Counted from the stretch's first letter, positions 51,640 through 61,299 are shown. The stretch: DNA of 64,000 nt from an uncultured Psychroserpens sp. (GCA_947488655.1 CANKZZ010000006.1:1-64000), one strand, 5' to 3'. The notes: generated from the letters alone by a model not told the origin. Numbers and translations: made by a program.

Positions 51640-52845
51640 ATGAAATTCGCCATTATCAAAGAACGTAAAAACCCACCAGATAGACGTGTGGTTTTCTCTC
51701 CCGAAAAGTTAGCTGAAGCACAATTACAATTTCCACAAGCTCAGTTTGTGGTAGAGTCTTCAGATATTCGCGTGTTTTCTGATGAGGCTTATAGAAAAGC
51801 AGGATTTACGGTTACAGATGATGTGTCAGACTGTGATGTAATGATTGGAGTTAAAGAAGTACCGCTAGAGGCACTTCTTCCGAAGAAAAAATACTTTTAT
51901 TTCTCACACACGATTAAGAAACAACCATATAACAGAAAATTATTGGTAGATATGCTCGATAAAAATATTGAGATGTATGACCATGAAACTATCGTAAAAC
52001 AAAATGGAGCAAGACTTATAGGTTTTGGTCGTTATGCAGGTTTAGTTGGTGCTTATAATGGTTTTAGAGCTCTAGGATTAAGAGATGGATTATTTAAACT
52101 TCCTAAGGTAGAAACGCTAGCAGACTTAAACGCTGTAAAAGCAGAGTTAGATAAAATTAAATTACCAAACATTAAAATTTTACTCACAGGCACAGGTAAA
52201 GTAGCACTTGGAGCGAAAGAAATTTTAGATCATCTTAAAATAAAAGAGGTTAGTGATGCCTTATACTTAACATCACAATTTACAGAGCCTGTTTATGTTA
52301 TGGCAGATGTTATGGAATATGCCAAAAGAAAAGACGGTAAAGTAGGAGATAAGTGGGCGTTTTATAAAGACCCAATAGGTTACGAAAGTAACTTTATGCC
52401 ATATGCTAAAGAAACAGATTATTTTATTGCAGGTCATTTTTATGGCAATAATGCTCCATATTTATTTACCAGAGAAGATGCCAAACATCCAGATTTTAAA
52501 ATTAACTTAGTTGCAGATATCTCGTGTGATATTGATGGACCAGTAGCAAGTACAATAAAGCCCTCAACGATTGCAAACCCATTTTATGGTTACGACCCTC
52601 AAACCGAAAAGGAAGTGGCTTACGATGCAGAAGGCGCAATAACTGTAATGGCTGTAGATAATTTACCTTGCGAACTACCAAAAGATGCAAGCGAAGGTTT
52701 TGGAGACATGTTTTTAGAGCACGTCATACCTGCGTTTTTTAATGATGATAATCGCGGAATTTTAAAACGCGCTAAAATAACAACCGCAGATGGGAAGTTG
52801 ACCGAGCGTTTTAAATATTTACAAGATTATGTAGATGGTAAGTAA
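51640..52845 (+). CDS. NAD(P)-dependent oxidoreductase (alanine/saccharopine dehydrogenase-like)
   Basis: 401 residues. The N-terminus KFAIIKERKNPPDRRVVFSP resembles the alanine dehydrogenase/transhydrogenase N-terminal domain with its Arg-Arg. The nucleotide-binding loop is ILLTGTGKVALGA and CDIDGPVAST is typical of the saccharopine dehydrogenase (lysine-forming) relatives. The substrate is an amino acid or opine-like compound; its identity cannot be set from sequence. The gene converges on the xrtN operon with one base between stops. Confidence 0.82.
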   Translation: MKFAIIKERKNPPDRRVVFSPEKLAEAQLQFPQAQFVVESSDIRVFSDEAYRKAGFTVTDDVSDCDVMIGVKEVPLEALLPKKKYFYFSHTIKKQPYNRKLLVDMLDKNIEMYDHETIVKQNGARLIGFGRYAGLVGAYNGFRALGLRDGLFKLPKVETLADLNAVKAELDKIKLPNIKILLTGTGKVALGAKEILDHLKIKEVSDALYLTSQFTEPVYVMADVMEYAKRKDGKVGDKWAFYKDPIGYESNFMPYAKETDYFIAGHFYGNNAPYLFTREDAKHPDFKINLVADISCDIDGPVASTIKPSTIANPFYGYDPQTEKEVAYDAEGAITVMAVDNLPCELPKDASEGFGDMFLEHVIPAFFNDDNRGILKRAKITTADGKLTERFKYLQDYVDGK

Positions 52846-52846
52846 T

Positions 52847-55660
52847 TTAAAATAACGTCACTTTTCTCTTTTTAAATAACATAAATAAACCAAATAATAA
52901 TAACACAAGTAAAAATTCTGGTTCACTCATGCGTTGCGTGTCTTCATTAAGATCTAGAGATTTTTTACCAGAGAGTACATCTTCTTGTTTTTGTTTTAAA
53001 ATCGCTTTTTGCGCCTCGTTCTCTACAACAATGTAAGATGTGAGTGGTGTCATGATACGTGACATGAAACTATATTTAACTAAACTGTTCCAATCATTCT
53101 CGGTATTCTCTGGATGTATAAGATTAGATCTTAGTTGTCCTTGCATAAGTAATCCAGAACTCCAATAGCTATCTATCTCATTACTGTCTATTTTAAAATT
53201 AGTTGATTTTAAAACAATATCGGGAGAACTTGTAATGGGCAAATAAGCTAGTGGTTTAGTTGCATTAGGCCATGCAAGAACAGGTTGATTAAGCGCAATA
53301 GAAGTATCATCATCTATAAATTGTTTTGGGTAAGTTGTTAAATCATGAGATGCTAAATAGCTTAAGGTATTGAGGTGATAAAATAAATCACTCTCAGGGA
53401 AAGCAAATTTAAAATCCTGATAGTTGTTACTTATTACAGCGTTACTTAAAACATCTGTAACAACAACTATTATTGGGTAAGTATCATTTACGTTTTTTTG
53501 TGAATTGTAAAAAATATGTTTAAAAGCTCTATCTAAATAAAAGCCACCTTCAAAAGTTTGCTGTTTTAATATTGTCTCCCAATTGGTGTCATAATTTATC
53601 GTCTCTGTATACGTATTAGTAAAACTAATTTTATGATTAGCATTTAGTTTATTTTTCTTTAAAAATAGGTTTATGGTAGATGCGTAATTATCTTTAAGAT
53701 TTTCTTTTTCTGCGGAAACATCAACTATAAAGTGATAGTATGGAGCTCTATTAACTTGTGTTAAGTTAGATTTAGCTTTTGATGAGATATAGGCTACGTC
53801 ATTTTTTTCTACTAAAGTTACCGTTTCTCTTTGCTGAACACTATCACCTAGCTTAACACTATGATTGTCTATAGTAAGCGTAATAGGCTCTTTATGAATA
53901 AATTTAATTCCTGTTTTTCTTACTTCCTTCCCAGCAAAGGGGAAAACTCTAAACGATACTCTATTACCTGTGAGATAGTGTAATAAACCTGGATCTCTAT
54001 TTTCTCCTCTTATTTGAGAAAACACCCACATTGCAGATTTTTTTTCGGCTAGAATTCCCATTTCTTTTTTATCTCCTACATAGAGGTAATAATCGTTAAT
54101 CCATGTACCATTTGGCAAATCTATAATAGTAGCGTATTCTGAGAAAAAGTTGTTTTGATTGTTATTTGTAATTTCTAAATCTATCCAGCTCGTCCAGTAA
54201 TTATTATCTATGTTATAGGTGCTGGTAGACGATATGTTAGAGATATTAACGTTAGTATTTAAAATATTTTCTTGCCTGAGTTGAAACGATTCAGAATTGA
54301 AAAACACACGCTCAATAGTATTAATTTTTTTATCTGATAAAGTGAGATTATCTAATACTAACCAATTAAAATATTTAGATAAATAAGGTTTGCCTCTGGT
54401 AGATAGAAAACCACTGTCATTTCTGTCTTTATTTTTAGATACAACAGTTAATGTTTTTTGCAATGATAATTTGTCAATCTCATAATGTTTAGAGTAATTA
54501 GGATTATAAATATAATCTAGCGTTTCATGTAGTACCATCCTATCATTTGTATAAGATATTGTTATACATAGGGGAATAAAAAGAAAACCTACCAGAGAAA
54601 TTGATAGTAATAGTTGTTTAGAAAAGTACGTTTTTAAAAATGCAAAATCAGCTGCTAATTGCTGCACATGTATAATAAATAGAACTAAAGGCGTTAACAT
54701 TAAAAAACCTAATCCAATAGCAATTATGGCAACTATAGATAAAGGTAAATATGGCAAAAAGACGATAAAAAAGTAAAATGTATACGCAAACATGATACTT
54801 CTACCTACAAATAGTAATAATCTATAAATTGTATTTGTTTTATTTGGGAGGCAAATTAAAATACCATTTAGTAATGCTAATGCATAAAACCAATAGTTAC
54901 TAAAGTTACCAAACACTCCTGTGTTGTTAAAATTAAGTTCATCAATAATAAAACCATTATTGACAGCAAGTCCCAATATTGGTAGAAGTATAGCTATTGG
55001 GATTTTCCAGAATAATTCATATTTTTTCCAAGCTTTACCTTTTTTTATAGATAGTATGTATATACCTCTAATTATAAGAAACAAGAACAGAAGAACTACA
55101 GTAATTGATAATATAATCATAACGTGAGTTCCAAAATCTGTACCTACAACGCGCCACAAAGGCATTATTATTTGAAAAAATGCATAACAAGCTATCGGTA
55201 CAACAATGGCGCCTAATATGTTTTTCCAGGCTTTGTGATCTTTATCCTTAGGTGTAAATTTTAATACAATTATAAATAATGAGTGTGCTAATGTTGGCAT
55301 TAAAAAGGTGCCTACATATATGAATAAATCTCCAGTTAACATCCAGTCTGGGATTTCCCGAGGTAAAATATCGTTAGAGTATAAACTATAGCTATAAATA
55401 AAAATGATATAAATAACCAAACTTACAGATGCATAATAGATAGATAGATTTTTTCTTTTTACGATAGCGGTAACTGCATATGCTAAATTGATAATTGTTA
55501 ATAGCACCAAAACCAGGCAAAAGGTTTTCCAAAGTGTAATACTATCGTCTGTTAAGAGCGTATGAATTATAGTAAAGTCACTCCAGAAAATAAAAATAAG
55601 AAGTAATACAGGCAGTGTATTTAATATAATGAGCCACTTTGGATTAAGTAAGTTTTGCAT
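52847..55660 (-). CDS. XrtN-system VIT domain membrane protein, probable exosortase target
   Basis: 937 residues. The first ~390 hold about twelve hydrophobic segments. A vault-protein-inter-alpha-trypsin (VIT) domain lies at ~490-590 (SEYATIIDLPNGTWINDYYL, YVGDKKEMGILAEK). The C-terminus is MSEPEFLLVLLLFGLFML then KKRKV: a short S-E-P-E motif, one membrane helix and a basic end, the plan of PEP-CTERM-like exosortase signals. It is the last gene of the operon and overlaps xrtN by 17 bases, so it is the obvious partner of that exosortase. Confidence 0.85.
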   Translation of the reverse strand: MQNLLNPKWLIILNTLPVLLLIFIFWSDFTIIHTLLTDDSITLWKTFCLVLVLLTIINLAYAVTAIVKRKNLSIYYASVSLVIYIIFIYSYSLYSNDILPREIPDWMLTGDLFIYVGTFLMPTLAHSLFIIVLKFTPKDKDHKAWKNILGAIVVPIACYAFFQIIMPLWRVVGTDFGTHVMIILSITVVLLFLFLIIRGIYILSIKKGKAWKKYELFWKIPIAILLPILGLAVNNGFIIDELNFNNTGVFGNFSNYWFYALALLNGILICLPNKTNTIYRLLLFVGRSIMFAYTFYFFIVFLPYLPLSIVAIIAIGLGFLMLTPLVLFIIHVQQLAADFAFLKTYFSKQLLLSISLVGFLFIPLCITISYTNDRMVLHETLDYIYNPNYSKHYEIDKLSLQKTLTVVSKNKDRNDSGFLSTRGKPYLSKYFNWLVLDNLTLSDKKINTIERVFFNSESFQLRQENILNTNVNISNISSTSTYNIDNNYWTSWIDLEITNNNQNNFFSEYATIIDLPNGTWINDYYLYVGDKKEMGILAEKKSAMWVFSQIRGENRDPGLLHYLTGNRVSFRVFPFAGKEVRKTGIKFIHKEPITLTIDNHSVKLGDSVQQRETVTLVEKNDVAYISSKAKSNLTQVNRAPYYHFIVDVSAEKENLKDNYASTINLFLKKNKLNANHKISFTNTYTETINYDTNWETILKQQTFEGGFYLDRAFKHIFYNSQKNVNDTYPIIVVVTDVLSNAVISNNYQDFKFAFPESDLFYHLNTLSYLASHDLTTYPKQFIDDDTSIALNQPVLAWPNATKPLAYLPITSSPDIVLKSTNFKIDSNEIDSYWSSGLLMQGQLRSNLIHPENTENDWNSLVKYSFMSRIMTPLTSYIVVENEAQKAILKQKQEDVLSGKKSLDLNEDTQRMSEPEFLLVLLLFGLFMLFKKRKVTLF

Positions 55661-56162
55661 GATGAGCTTTGGATTTAGAAAGGAGATAGTTAATTAGTAA
55701 ATAGAAAATTATAAGAAAAAAGAGGTAAATAAAAACACCCTGAGCCTGATGTAGCCAAGAGTAGCTAATACTCGTGTTATTCTCAATAAAAATCGACGTT
55801 AGAATTCTAGATGTATTTGCAAATAATGTTAGTATGTAGGACAGTATAAATGCTAAAGGAAATGCAATAATTTTTTTTAAATGTGTGTTTTGTTTAGATA
55901 TCAATGAAAGGACACAAACCATAAAACCAATGAGCCAAAAATTGATGCCAGAACAAGATTTGTCTATTATAATATTTAAATTTCTATGAAAATATCCATC
56001 ATTAAAATCATAAACAGCTTCATTATTGGTAATAAAGGTTATGAGTAAGCTAATTGGTTTTAGCATAAATTGTAGCATCTCATTATCTGCCTTTAAAAAT
56101 GCAAATTTTAAAGTTATAAATAGCATAAACGCTATGCTGTAATAAATACGGTTTCTAAGCAT
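55644..56162 (-). CDS. xrtN: exosortase N
   Basis: 172 residues, polytopic. The exosortase catalytic triad is present: Cys70 in DKSCSGINFW, Arg119 in NTSRILTS and His138 in SWLHQAQG. Exosortases are membrane transpeptidases that cut and process targets with PEP-CTERM-like tails. The short length and the neighbour VIT-domain protein fit the XrtN type of Bacteroidota. It begins directly after the DUF1361 gene stop. Confidence 0.9.
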   Translation of the reverse strand: MLRNRIYYSIAFMLFITLKFAFLKADNEMLQFMLKPISLLITFITNNEAVYDFNDGYFHRNLNIIIDKSCSGINFWLIGFMVCVLSLISKQNTHLKKIIAFPLAFILSYILTLFANTSRILTSIFIENNTSISYSWLHQAQGVFIYLFFLIIFYLLINYLLSKSKAHHAKLT

Positions 56163-56825
56163 TTATGAGTAAATTTTACTATTAGAAAATGCTTTTAGCG
56201 TCCAATAAGAAATTGCTAAGAAGCTGCCAAAAGTTACTGTAAAAACCCAAGCTTCAATATTGGGTTGAAAAATGATGTTAAAAATATCTAGAAATAAGTT
56301 AAATGGATCATTTAAAATCTCCCACGAGTTGTAACGCAAAAAACGACCTAGATATACTCCAAATGCCGAAAGACCAAATATAGAAATCATGAAAGGCATT
56401 ATAAATTTAGAATTTAAGTGTGATTTTATGAGTTTTTCCATATCTAATAACGATAAGAAAAAAAGTATTAATCCATTAAAGGCAAATGACATAATAACTA
56501 AGATGTCTAACCATAAAAAGTTTTGATTTGTTCTTGTTAAGTGAAGCAAATCTGTAACGATATACGGTGCGTTTGGTAAAAAGAGTAACCATATGATAAA
56601 GAAAAACAAAAATATTAGCTTATTGTTATTTTTAGTGCTAATTAGCCCACTGGTTATAGCAAATGGGATTATGGCAAGAAATAAATTCCACACTAAAAAT
56701 AAAAGATAAAACGATTGATTAAGTTTCATTCTAATCATCAATAATATTATACTCAACGCCATAGAAATAGTAAGGAGTGATAATATTTTGAAACGGTTGA
56801 GAATATGAGATTTTATGGTTTCCAT
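56163..56825 (-). CDS. DUF1361 membrane protein
   Basis: 220 residues with about seven hydrophobic segments. The DUF1361 centre LLFLPNAPYIVTDLLHL is exact. Family role unknown; it is often near exosortase or surface-glycan genes. It overlaps the DUF2809 gene by 13 bases and abuts xrtN. Confidence 0.88.
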   Translation of the reverse strand: METIKSHILNRFKILSLLTISMALSIILLMIRMKLNQSFYLLFLVWNLFLAIIPFAITSGLISTKNNNKLIFLFFFIIWLLFLPNAPYIVTDLLHLTRTNQNFLWLDILVIMSFAFNGLILFFLSLLDMEKLIKSHLNSKFIMPFMISIFGLSAFGVYLGRFLRYNSWEILNDPFNLFLDIFNIIFQPNIEAWVFTVTFGSFLAISYWTLKAFSNSKIYS

Positions 56826-57196
56826 TGGTAATTTATTTTTATATCTATTAAAAAAATGGTGATGATGCCAAGACTATATGCAATAAGATCTGAAATTTCA
56901 AAAGTGCTACCTAAAACTATTACTGCTAACTTGTTATCTCTAAGGTTGAGGTAGTCTAAAAGGTTGTAGAGTTGAAGAAACTCAACACCAAAAGCTATTA
57001 TTAATACTACTAGAGCAATTATTAAAGGCTTGGTTTTAATGAAACTTCTAATTGCGCAATACATTAAGATGACCACCAAATAATCTCCAAAAGTATGTCT
57101 AATAAAACCTTTGGTTATAAATGCTGCAATGCAGATTTCTATAGAAAATAGCAGCAGGCTCGAGGCAAAAAAGGGTTTGTTAAATTTGATTATCAT
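56813..57196 (-). CDS. DUF2809 membrane protein
   Basis: 127 residues with four hydrophobic segments. DUF2809 features: TFGDYLVVILMYCAIRSF, GVEFLQLY and GSTFEISDLIAYSLG. Function unknown. Its start overlaps the SanA-like gene by four bases (ATGA). Confidence 0.87.
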   Translation of the reverse strand: MIIKFNKPFFASSLLLFSIEICIAAFITKGFIRHTFGDYLVVILMYCAIRSFIKTKPLIIALVVLIIAFGVEFLQLYNLLDYLNLRDNKLAVIVLGSTFEISDLIAYSLGIITIFLIDIKINYQWKP

Positions 57197-57825
57197 TTTA
57201 TTTCTATTTTATCGCCTAAAAATTTAGGTTCTACATTAAAAAACACATCCATAGATGCTTTTGCTCTGGCTAAATATTCTCTAAGTTGTACTCTAATACC
57301 ATAACGACCAGTTACTTTTTTTGCATTAAATGCAACAGCATCTATATTGTTGTGCTTAGCTAAATATATTGCACGTTCGTTATGAAATTGTTGAGAGATT
57401 ACAGTAATAGAGGGTTGTCCAAAAATTTCTTTTGCTCTAATGACAGAGTCTAAAGTTCTAAATCCAGCGTAATCTAAAAATATATTATTCTCAGGGATAC
57501 CTTGTGCAATCAAATCGTCTTTAAATGTAGTAGGTTCATCATAATTTTTACTTCCATTGTCTCCACTAATGAGCACAAATTCTATTTTACCTGCATTATA
57601 AAGTTCTACTGTAGCTTCAATACGATATTTATAATATAAGTTGATGTTTCCGTTAGGTAAATATTTAATTGTGCCTAATAAGAGTCCCACTTTGTTTTTA
57701 GGGATTTCTTCAACTGTATCATATATGTAGTCTTCTGCTTGTGAGCTTATCATAAAATTTGTAAGCATAAGCCCAAACAGAATGAATACACCAAGTAGAC
57801 ATAGAATTTTTATTTTTTTCATCAT
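57193..57825 (-). CDS. SanA/ElyC/YdcF family (DUF218) envelope protein
   Basis: 210 residues with one N-terminal membrane anchor. DUF218 motifs: VGLLLGTIKYLPNGNIN, YKYRIEATVELYNAGK, FVLISGDNGSKNYDEP, FLDYAGFRTLDSVIRA and ISQQFHNERAIYLA. The E. coli homologue SanA affects envelope barrier function and vancomycin sensitivity at high temperature. Here it is the fourth gene of the operon. Confidence 0.9.
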   Translation of the reverse strand: MMKKIKILCLLGVFILFGLMLTNFMISSQAEDYIYDTVEEIPKNKVGLLLGTIKYLPNGNINLYYKYRIEATVELYNAGKIEFVLISGDNGSKNYDEPTTFKDDLIAQGIPENNIFLDYAGFRTLDSVIRAKEIFGQPSITVISQQFHNERAIYLAKHNNIDAVAFNAKKVTGRYGIRVQLREYLARAKASMDVFFNVEPKFLGDKIEIK

Positions 57826-57826
57826 T

Positions 57827-58327
57827 TTAATTAAAAATTAAGTGTTTTTGCTCTCTCTTTACAAATATTATATCTCTAAAGTCATCAATATTTACATGTA
57901 ATAATTGTTCGTAATCAAATTGATGAAAGGGATTTGCTCGTTTACCAATTGAGTATGAAGCTATATAATATTTGAAATAATCTGGTAAAATAATGATTCC
58001 TAATATCATTGCTCCATATAAATATAAACTTCGTTTACCATTGCCATAGCATAAACATTGCAATGCTATTTCATCTTCTACTTTTGTACCATAACCAGTT
58101 AAGGTATGATAGGCATCATGACGCTCTACTTTTGCAATTAGCTCAAAACCATACAGGTTTAAAAAATCTCCTAAATGTTTACCAAAACTATAATGTGGAT
58201 AGGCGAGGAGCTCTTCTCGTGAAATTCCCCAAGCATCATTAGATTTAAAAAATTTGGTATACACATTTTGGGTGTGCTTAAAGAGCCATGTGATTAAATT
58301 TTTTCTATGTGTTTGTAATATATTCAT
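57827..58327 (-). CDS. Coq4-like protein
   Basis: 166 residues. The Coq4 zinc-binding motif HDxxH-x11-E is present: H70-D71, H74 (RHDAYHTLTGYG) and E86. In mitochondria Coq4 works in ubiquinone biosynthesis. Flavobacteria use menaquinone, so the role of this copy is likely different and unknown. The gene is inside the XrtN operon with one base to the next gene. Confidence 0.82.
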   Translation of the reverse strand: MNILQTHRKNLITWLFKHTQNVYTKFFKSNDAWGISREELLAYPHYSFGKHLGDFLNLYGFELIAKVERHDAYHTLTGYGTKVEDEIALQCLCYGNGKRSLYLYGAMILGIIILPDYFKYYIASYSIGKRANPFHQFDYEQLLHVNIDDFRDIIFVKREQKHLIFN

Positions 58328-58780
58328 TTACATTGACTGTGTTTTGGTAATCGCCTCTTTAAGATTATTAGTTGTTTTTGTTGTGTTGTTAAGCTTATTG
58401 TTATGCATTTTTTTATCTGTCTTAGCAAACCATACCCAAGATTGATTTGTAGTTGAGAAAGCCGATGTACAGAATGCTGTAAAATGTAAGTCAAAGTTTG
58501 AGGTGATAATCCCATAACAGCATAAACCAAAAGCTATACAAGAGTAATATGGAAAACACATTGTAAAAACCTCTTTATGAGTAAATTTATTGTTAGTTGC
58601 TGCCCAAAAAAACGGACAAATACTACCAACAATTACAATAGCTACGCAAATAAATATAGGTATAAACGACAGCATCACATACGGTAGTGCCTCCACCTCA
58701 AAGGATTTGCACCTTATGATTACCCAAAATATCACTAAAGCCATTAAGCTGGATTTTGCGAGGTTCTCTATAACGTTCAT
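58328..58780 (-). CDS. membrane protein of unknown function
   Basis: 150 residues with three or four hydrophobic segments, Cys-rich in the middle (YYSCIAFGLCCYG) and with a polar Asn/Thr/Lys-rich C-terminal tail. It overlaps the upstream DUF4153-like gene by one base and abuts the Coq4-like gene. No domain recognised. Confidence 0.75.
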   Translation of the reverse strand: MNVIENLAKSSLMALVIFWVIIRCKSFEVEALPYVMLSFIPIFICVAIVIVGSICPFFWAATNNKFTHKEVFTMCFPYYSCIAFGLCCYGIITSNFDLHFTAFCTSAFSTTNQSWVWFAKTDKKMHNNKLNNTTKTTNNLKEAITKTQSM

Positions 58781-60183
58781 TAGTGATTCGTTTTTTTGAG
58801 TTTTTCTGAATTAGCAAATGTTTCATAATTCCATTCTTGCCAATCTTTTTGAGATAAACTTGTTATGTGATTTAGATATTTGGTCTCTATACTATCTTTT
58901 TGACGTTGAGAAATCTCAATAGTGTCTTTTAATTCATTTAAGATTATAGCATTTCTATTAGTTAAATTAATGAGGTAACCTACATCAAAAGTTTTAGCTT
59001 TAGTAAGATTATATTTGGTGATGGTTGCATCCCAATTTATTGTGCTACACACGAGTAATACAACAAACGCTATTTGAGTATTTCTCCTAAATAAATACGC
59101 TAAATTTTTAACTTTTAATACTTTTAAAAACGTAGTAATAAGCCCAATAAGGGTAAGTAAAATGTAAATATGTACACCAATTCTTTTATAAGTTAAACCA
59201 AATGATGTGATGTAGATTTGATTTTTTATGGCAATTAAACCAATAAGTAAAACATTAAGAAATATCCATGCAAAGGCGATACTTTTAAGTGTCCTGTTTT
59301 CAGCATAAAAATTTAGATTACCTCTGAAAAAGTAGAGTATAACGCCAATTGCAATAAGAATAGAAGCAATAAGTGTATTAATACCGCTATGCACATGGTT
59401 AGATAGAGCAGATGCTTTTGTAGTTTCTATTGTTGAGAGTGATATTATATCTGTAACGATATAAAAGACTAAAAGCAGGTTTAAAAAACCGAGAAGGGTG
59501 ATACCCAACTGTTTTTCTTTTTTTAATTTTTCTTCGGAAAAATGCTGTCCCTTAAGTAATCTATTATTAGTCTTTAAATCTATTGAAGTAGCTGGATCTA
59601 CTTGCACTGGTTTAGAAATGTTGCTGAACAAATAGTAACCTAAAATGGTAAATAAAACCCATTGTAAATTAATAAAGCTGAAATTGATTTGAGACACAAA
59701 ATCGTTAAAGATTGGGTTTCCGTTTTTGTACAGTAGTATAAATACAGTCACAAATACTAATGGGATACCAATTAGTTTTGCCCAATGCATAACATCTATA
59801 TTTTTTTTCCAATCTATTTTATGGGCAGTTTCATTTACTTCAAAATTTCTATGAAATAAACCAGCAACACTACTATAAATACCATTAAACCATTGTACAT
59901 AAATAGAGTTAGCACTTTGTGATACAGTACCAACCAAGGTAAAAAATGCAGCGCAGTTAGTTATAATTGCCAGAGCGGTATGATTAACAAAAACGAAAAC
60001 AGCACTCAAAACATAAGCAAGTACGTGGAGCAGGATTGTTTTGTTCTTAAATTTATGAGAATTATGTATGTAAAGAAGCAAGATTGTTATTACTGTAAAT
60101 AGAGATAGGTTTAAGCCAATGCCTCTATTGTAAAATAAAATGCTAAAAAGAATTGATGCGATGATTATTACCAGTTGTTTCAT
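58780..60183 (-). CDS. DUF4153/DUF4173-like polytopic membrane protein
   Basis: 467 residues, about twelve hydrophobic segments. The central VTVFILLYKNGNPIF and the late TYKRIGVHIYILLTLIGL match the DUF4153/DUF4173 pattern. First gene of the eight-gene xrtN operon; a palindrome before it (60207-60225) probably controls the whole operon. Function unknown. Confidence 0.8.
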   Translation of the reverse strand: MKQLVIIIASILFSILFYNRGIGLNLSLFTVITILLLYIHNSHKFKNKTILLHVLAYVLSAVFVFVNHTALAIITNCAAFFTLVGTVSQSANSIYVQWFNGIYSSVAGLFHRNFEVNETAHKIDWKKNIDVMHWAKLIGIPLVFVTVFILLYKNGNPIFNDFVSQINFSFINLQWVLFTILGYYLFSNISKPVQVDPATSIDLKTNNRLLKGQHFSEEKLKKEKQLGITLLGFLNLLLVFYIVTDIISLSTIETTKASALSNHVHSGINTLIASILIAIGVILYFFRGNLNFYAENRTLKSIAFAWIFLNVLLIGLIAIKNQIYITSFGLTYKRIGVHIYILLTLIGLITTFLKVLKVKNLAYLFRRNTQIAFVVLLVCSTINWDATITKYNLTKAKTFDVGYLINLTNRNAIILNELKDTIEISQRQKDSIETKYLNHITSLSQKDWQEWNYETFANSEKLKKTNH

Positions 60184-60206
60184 AATATATGTATTATTTT
60201 ATAAAG

Positions 60207-60225
60207 TACTTTGTATTTCAAAGTA
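60207..60225. promoter_or_regulatory. 19-bp palindromic operator of the xrtN operon
   Basis: TACTTTGTATTTCAAAGTA: seven-base arms TACTTTG/CAAAGTA around five bases. It lies 24 bases before the first gene and its minus-strand TTACTTTG could be the -7 box. The same sequence form occurs at 61300-61318. Confidence 0.72.
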
Positions 60226-60241
60226 AGTGATTAAAAAAAAT

Positions 60242-60538
60242 CTATTGTCCTTTGTGTATTAATTTTTCTAGTGCTTCTATATGTTTCTTAAATTCTAATC
60301 TACCTAGTTTTGATGCTGAGTATCGTGTGTTGGGTTTTCGGCCTATAAACTGTTTTTCTACAGTTATATATGCTTCTTTTTCTAATGCTTTTGTATGGCT
60401 GGCTAAGTTGCCATCTGTAGCGCCTAGCAATTCTTTAAGCATATTAAAGTCGGCATATTCATTTACCATAAGTATTGACATAATGCCAAGTCTTATACGA
60501 TGATCAAATGCTTTATTTATGTTATTTATGATGCTCAT
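60242..60538 (-). CDS. winged-helix transcriptional regulator
   Basis: 98 residues. AFDHRIRLGIMSILMVNEYADFN and LLGATDGNLASHTKALEKEAYI make the winged helix (recognition helix TDGNLASHTKALE), RKPNTRYSAS the wing. This ArsR/MarR-like type is small and without a ligand domain. It ends 14 bases before the operator of the eight-gene operon, and is the likely protein that binds TACTTTG-N5-CAAAGTA. Confidence 0.87.
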   Translation of the reverse strand: MSIINNINKAFDHRIRLGIMSILMVNEYADFNMLKELLGATDGNLASHTKALEKEAYITVEKQFIGRKPNTRYSASKLGRLEFKKHIEALEKLIHKGQ

Positions 60539-60541
60539 AAT

Positions 60542-60560
60542 TTCCTGTGAAAGCAGGAAT
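60542..60560. repeat. short palindromic element, copy C
   Basis: TTCCTGTGAAAGCAGGAAT; TTCCTG pairs with CAGGAA. Same family as the elements in the trp gaps. It lies directly before the regulator start codon. Confidence 0.5.
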
Positions 60561-60659
60561 TTCTTATTAATTAATATTCAGTTTCTGCTTTGGTGTTAGA
60601 ACCGTTTGCAAATTTAGTTATTCAAAATTTGCGACGTTATGCGATTTAATTTTTATTCA

Positions 60660-61292
60660 TTACATATTGATTCTATCATATTTAAAATGCATAATTGTTC
60701 CGTAGAAAATATGACAAATACCAAAACCAAAGGCCCAAAATATTAAACCATAGCCTAAAAAGTAAGAGGATACTAAACCAATAACAATCATTGTTAATCC
60801 TAGAGATCTTACATATCCTAAAGTATACTTGCTTGCATTAATCAAAGCCAAACCATAAAATATCATTGTTAAAGGAGCTACATAGGCATAACCACCTTTT
60901 AACATTAAGATTATAATAAATAAACCACCTGTTACTAACGGAATCGCAAAGTTAATCAATAAACGCCTTGAGGTTGAATCCCATAAACTCTCATTTTGTT
61001 TTTTTGCTTTAGAAAAACTTAAAACTACACCAGTTATCATAGCCATGACGACAACGGTGAAGGCAATTATAAAAATTTGGGTAAGGCGATTTTCAGTTAA
61101 TATTAAAGTACGATAACCGTCAATTGAAATAATATTATTGGCGTAAATAATACGATAACCTAAATAAGCACCAATAAGTGCGTATATACCTGCAAGGATT
61201 CCTGAGAGTCCACTAATAGATAAAAACCGTGACGATTTATTCATCATAGATTTGATGTCACTTATATCCTGTAAATAGTTTTTTGATTCCAT
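60660..61292 (-). CDS. membrane protein under the same operator
   Basis: 210 residues from the ATG at 61292; the longer frame (61370) runs through the operator and is rejected. About six hydrophobic segments (SISGLSGILAGIYALIGAYLG first) and a Lys-rich loop (SFSKAKKQNE). No family recognised. The operator copy at 61300-61318 is only seven bases upstream, so it must be co-regulated with the xrtN operon. Confidence 0.78.
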   Translation of the reverse strand: MESKNYLQDISDIKSMMNKSSRFLSISGLSGILAGIYALIGAYLGYRIIYANNIISIDGYRTLILTENRLTQIFIIAFTVVVMAMITGVVLSFSKAKKQNESLWDSTSRRLLINFAIPLVTGGLFIIILMLKGGYAYVAPLTMIFYGLALINASKYTLGYVRSLGLTMIVIGLVSSYFLGYGLIFWAFGFGICHIFYGTIMHFKYDRINM

Positions 61293-61299
61293 TGTAAAG

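Noticed and set aside
57827-58327. Ubiquinone pathway gene on the basis of the Coq4 motif
   Set aside because: No other ubiquinone gene in the window and this lineage normally uses menaquinone; kept as Coq4-like without pathway.
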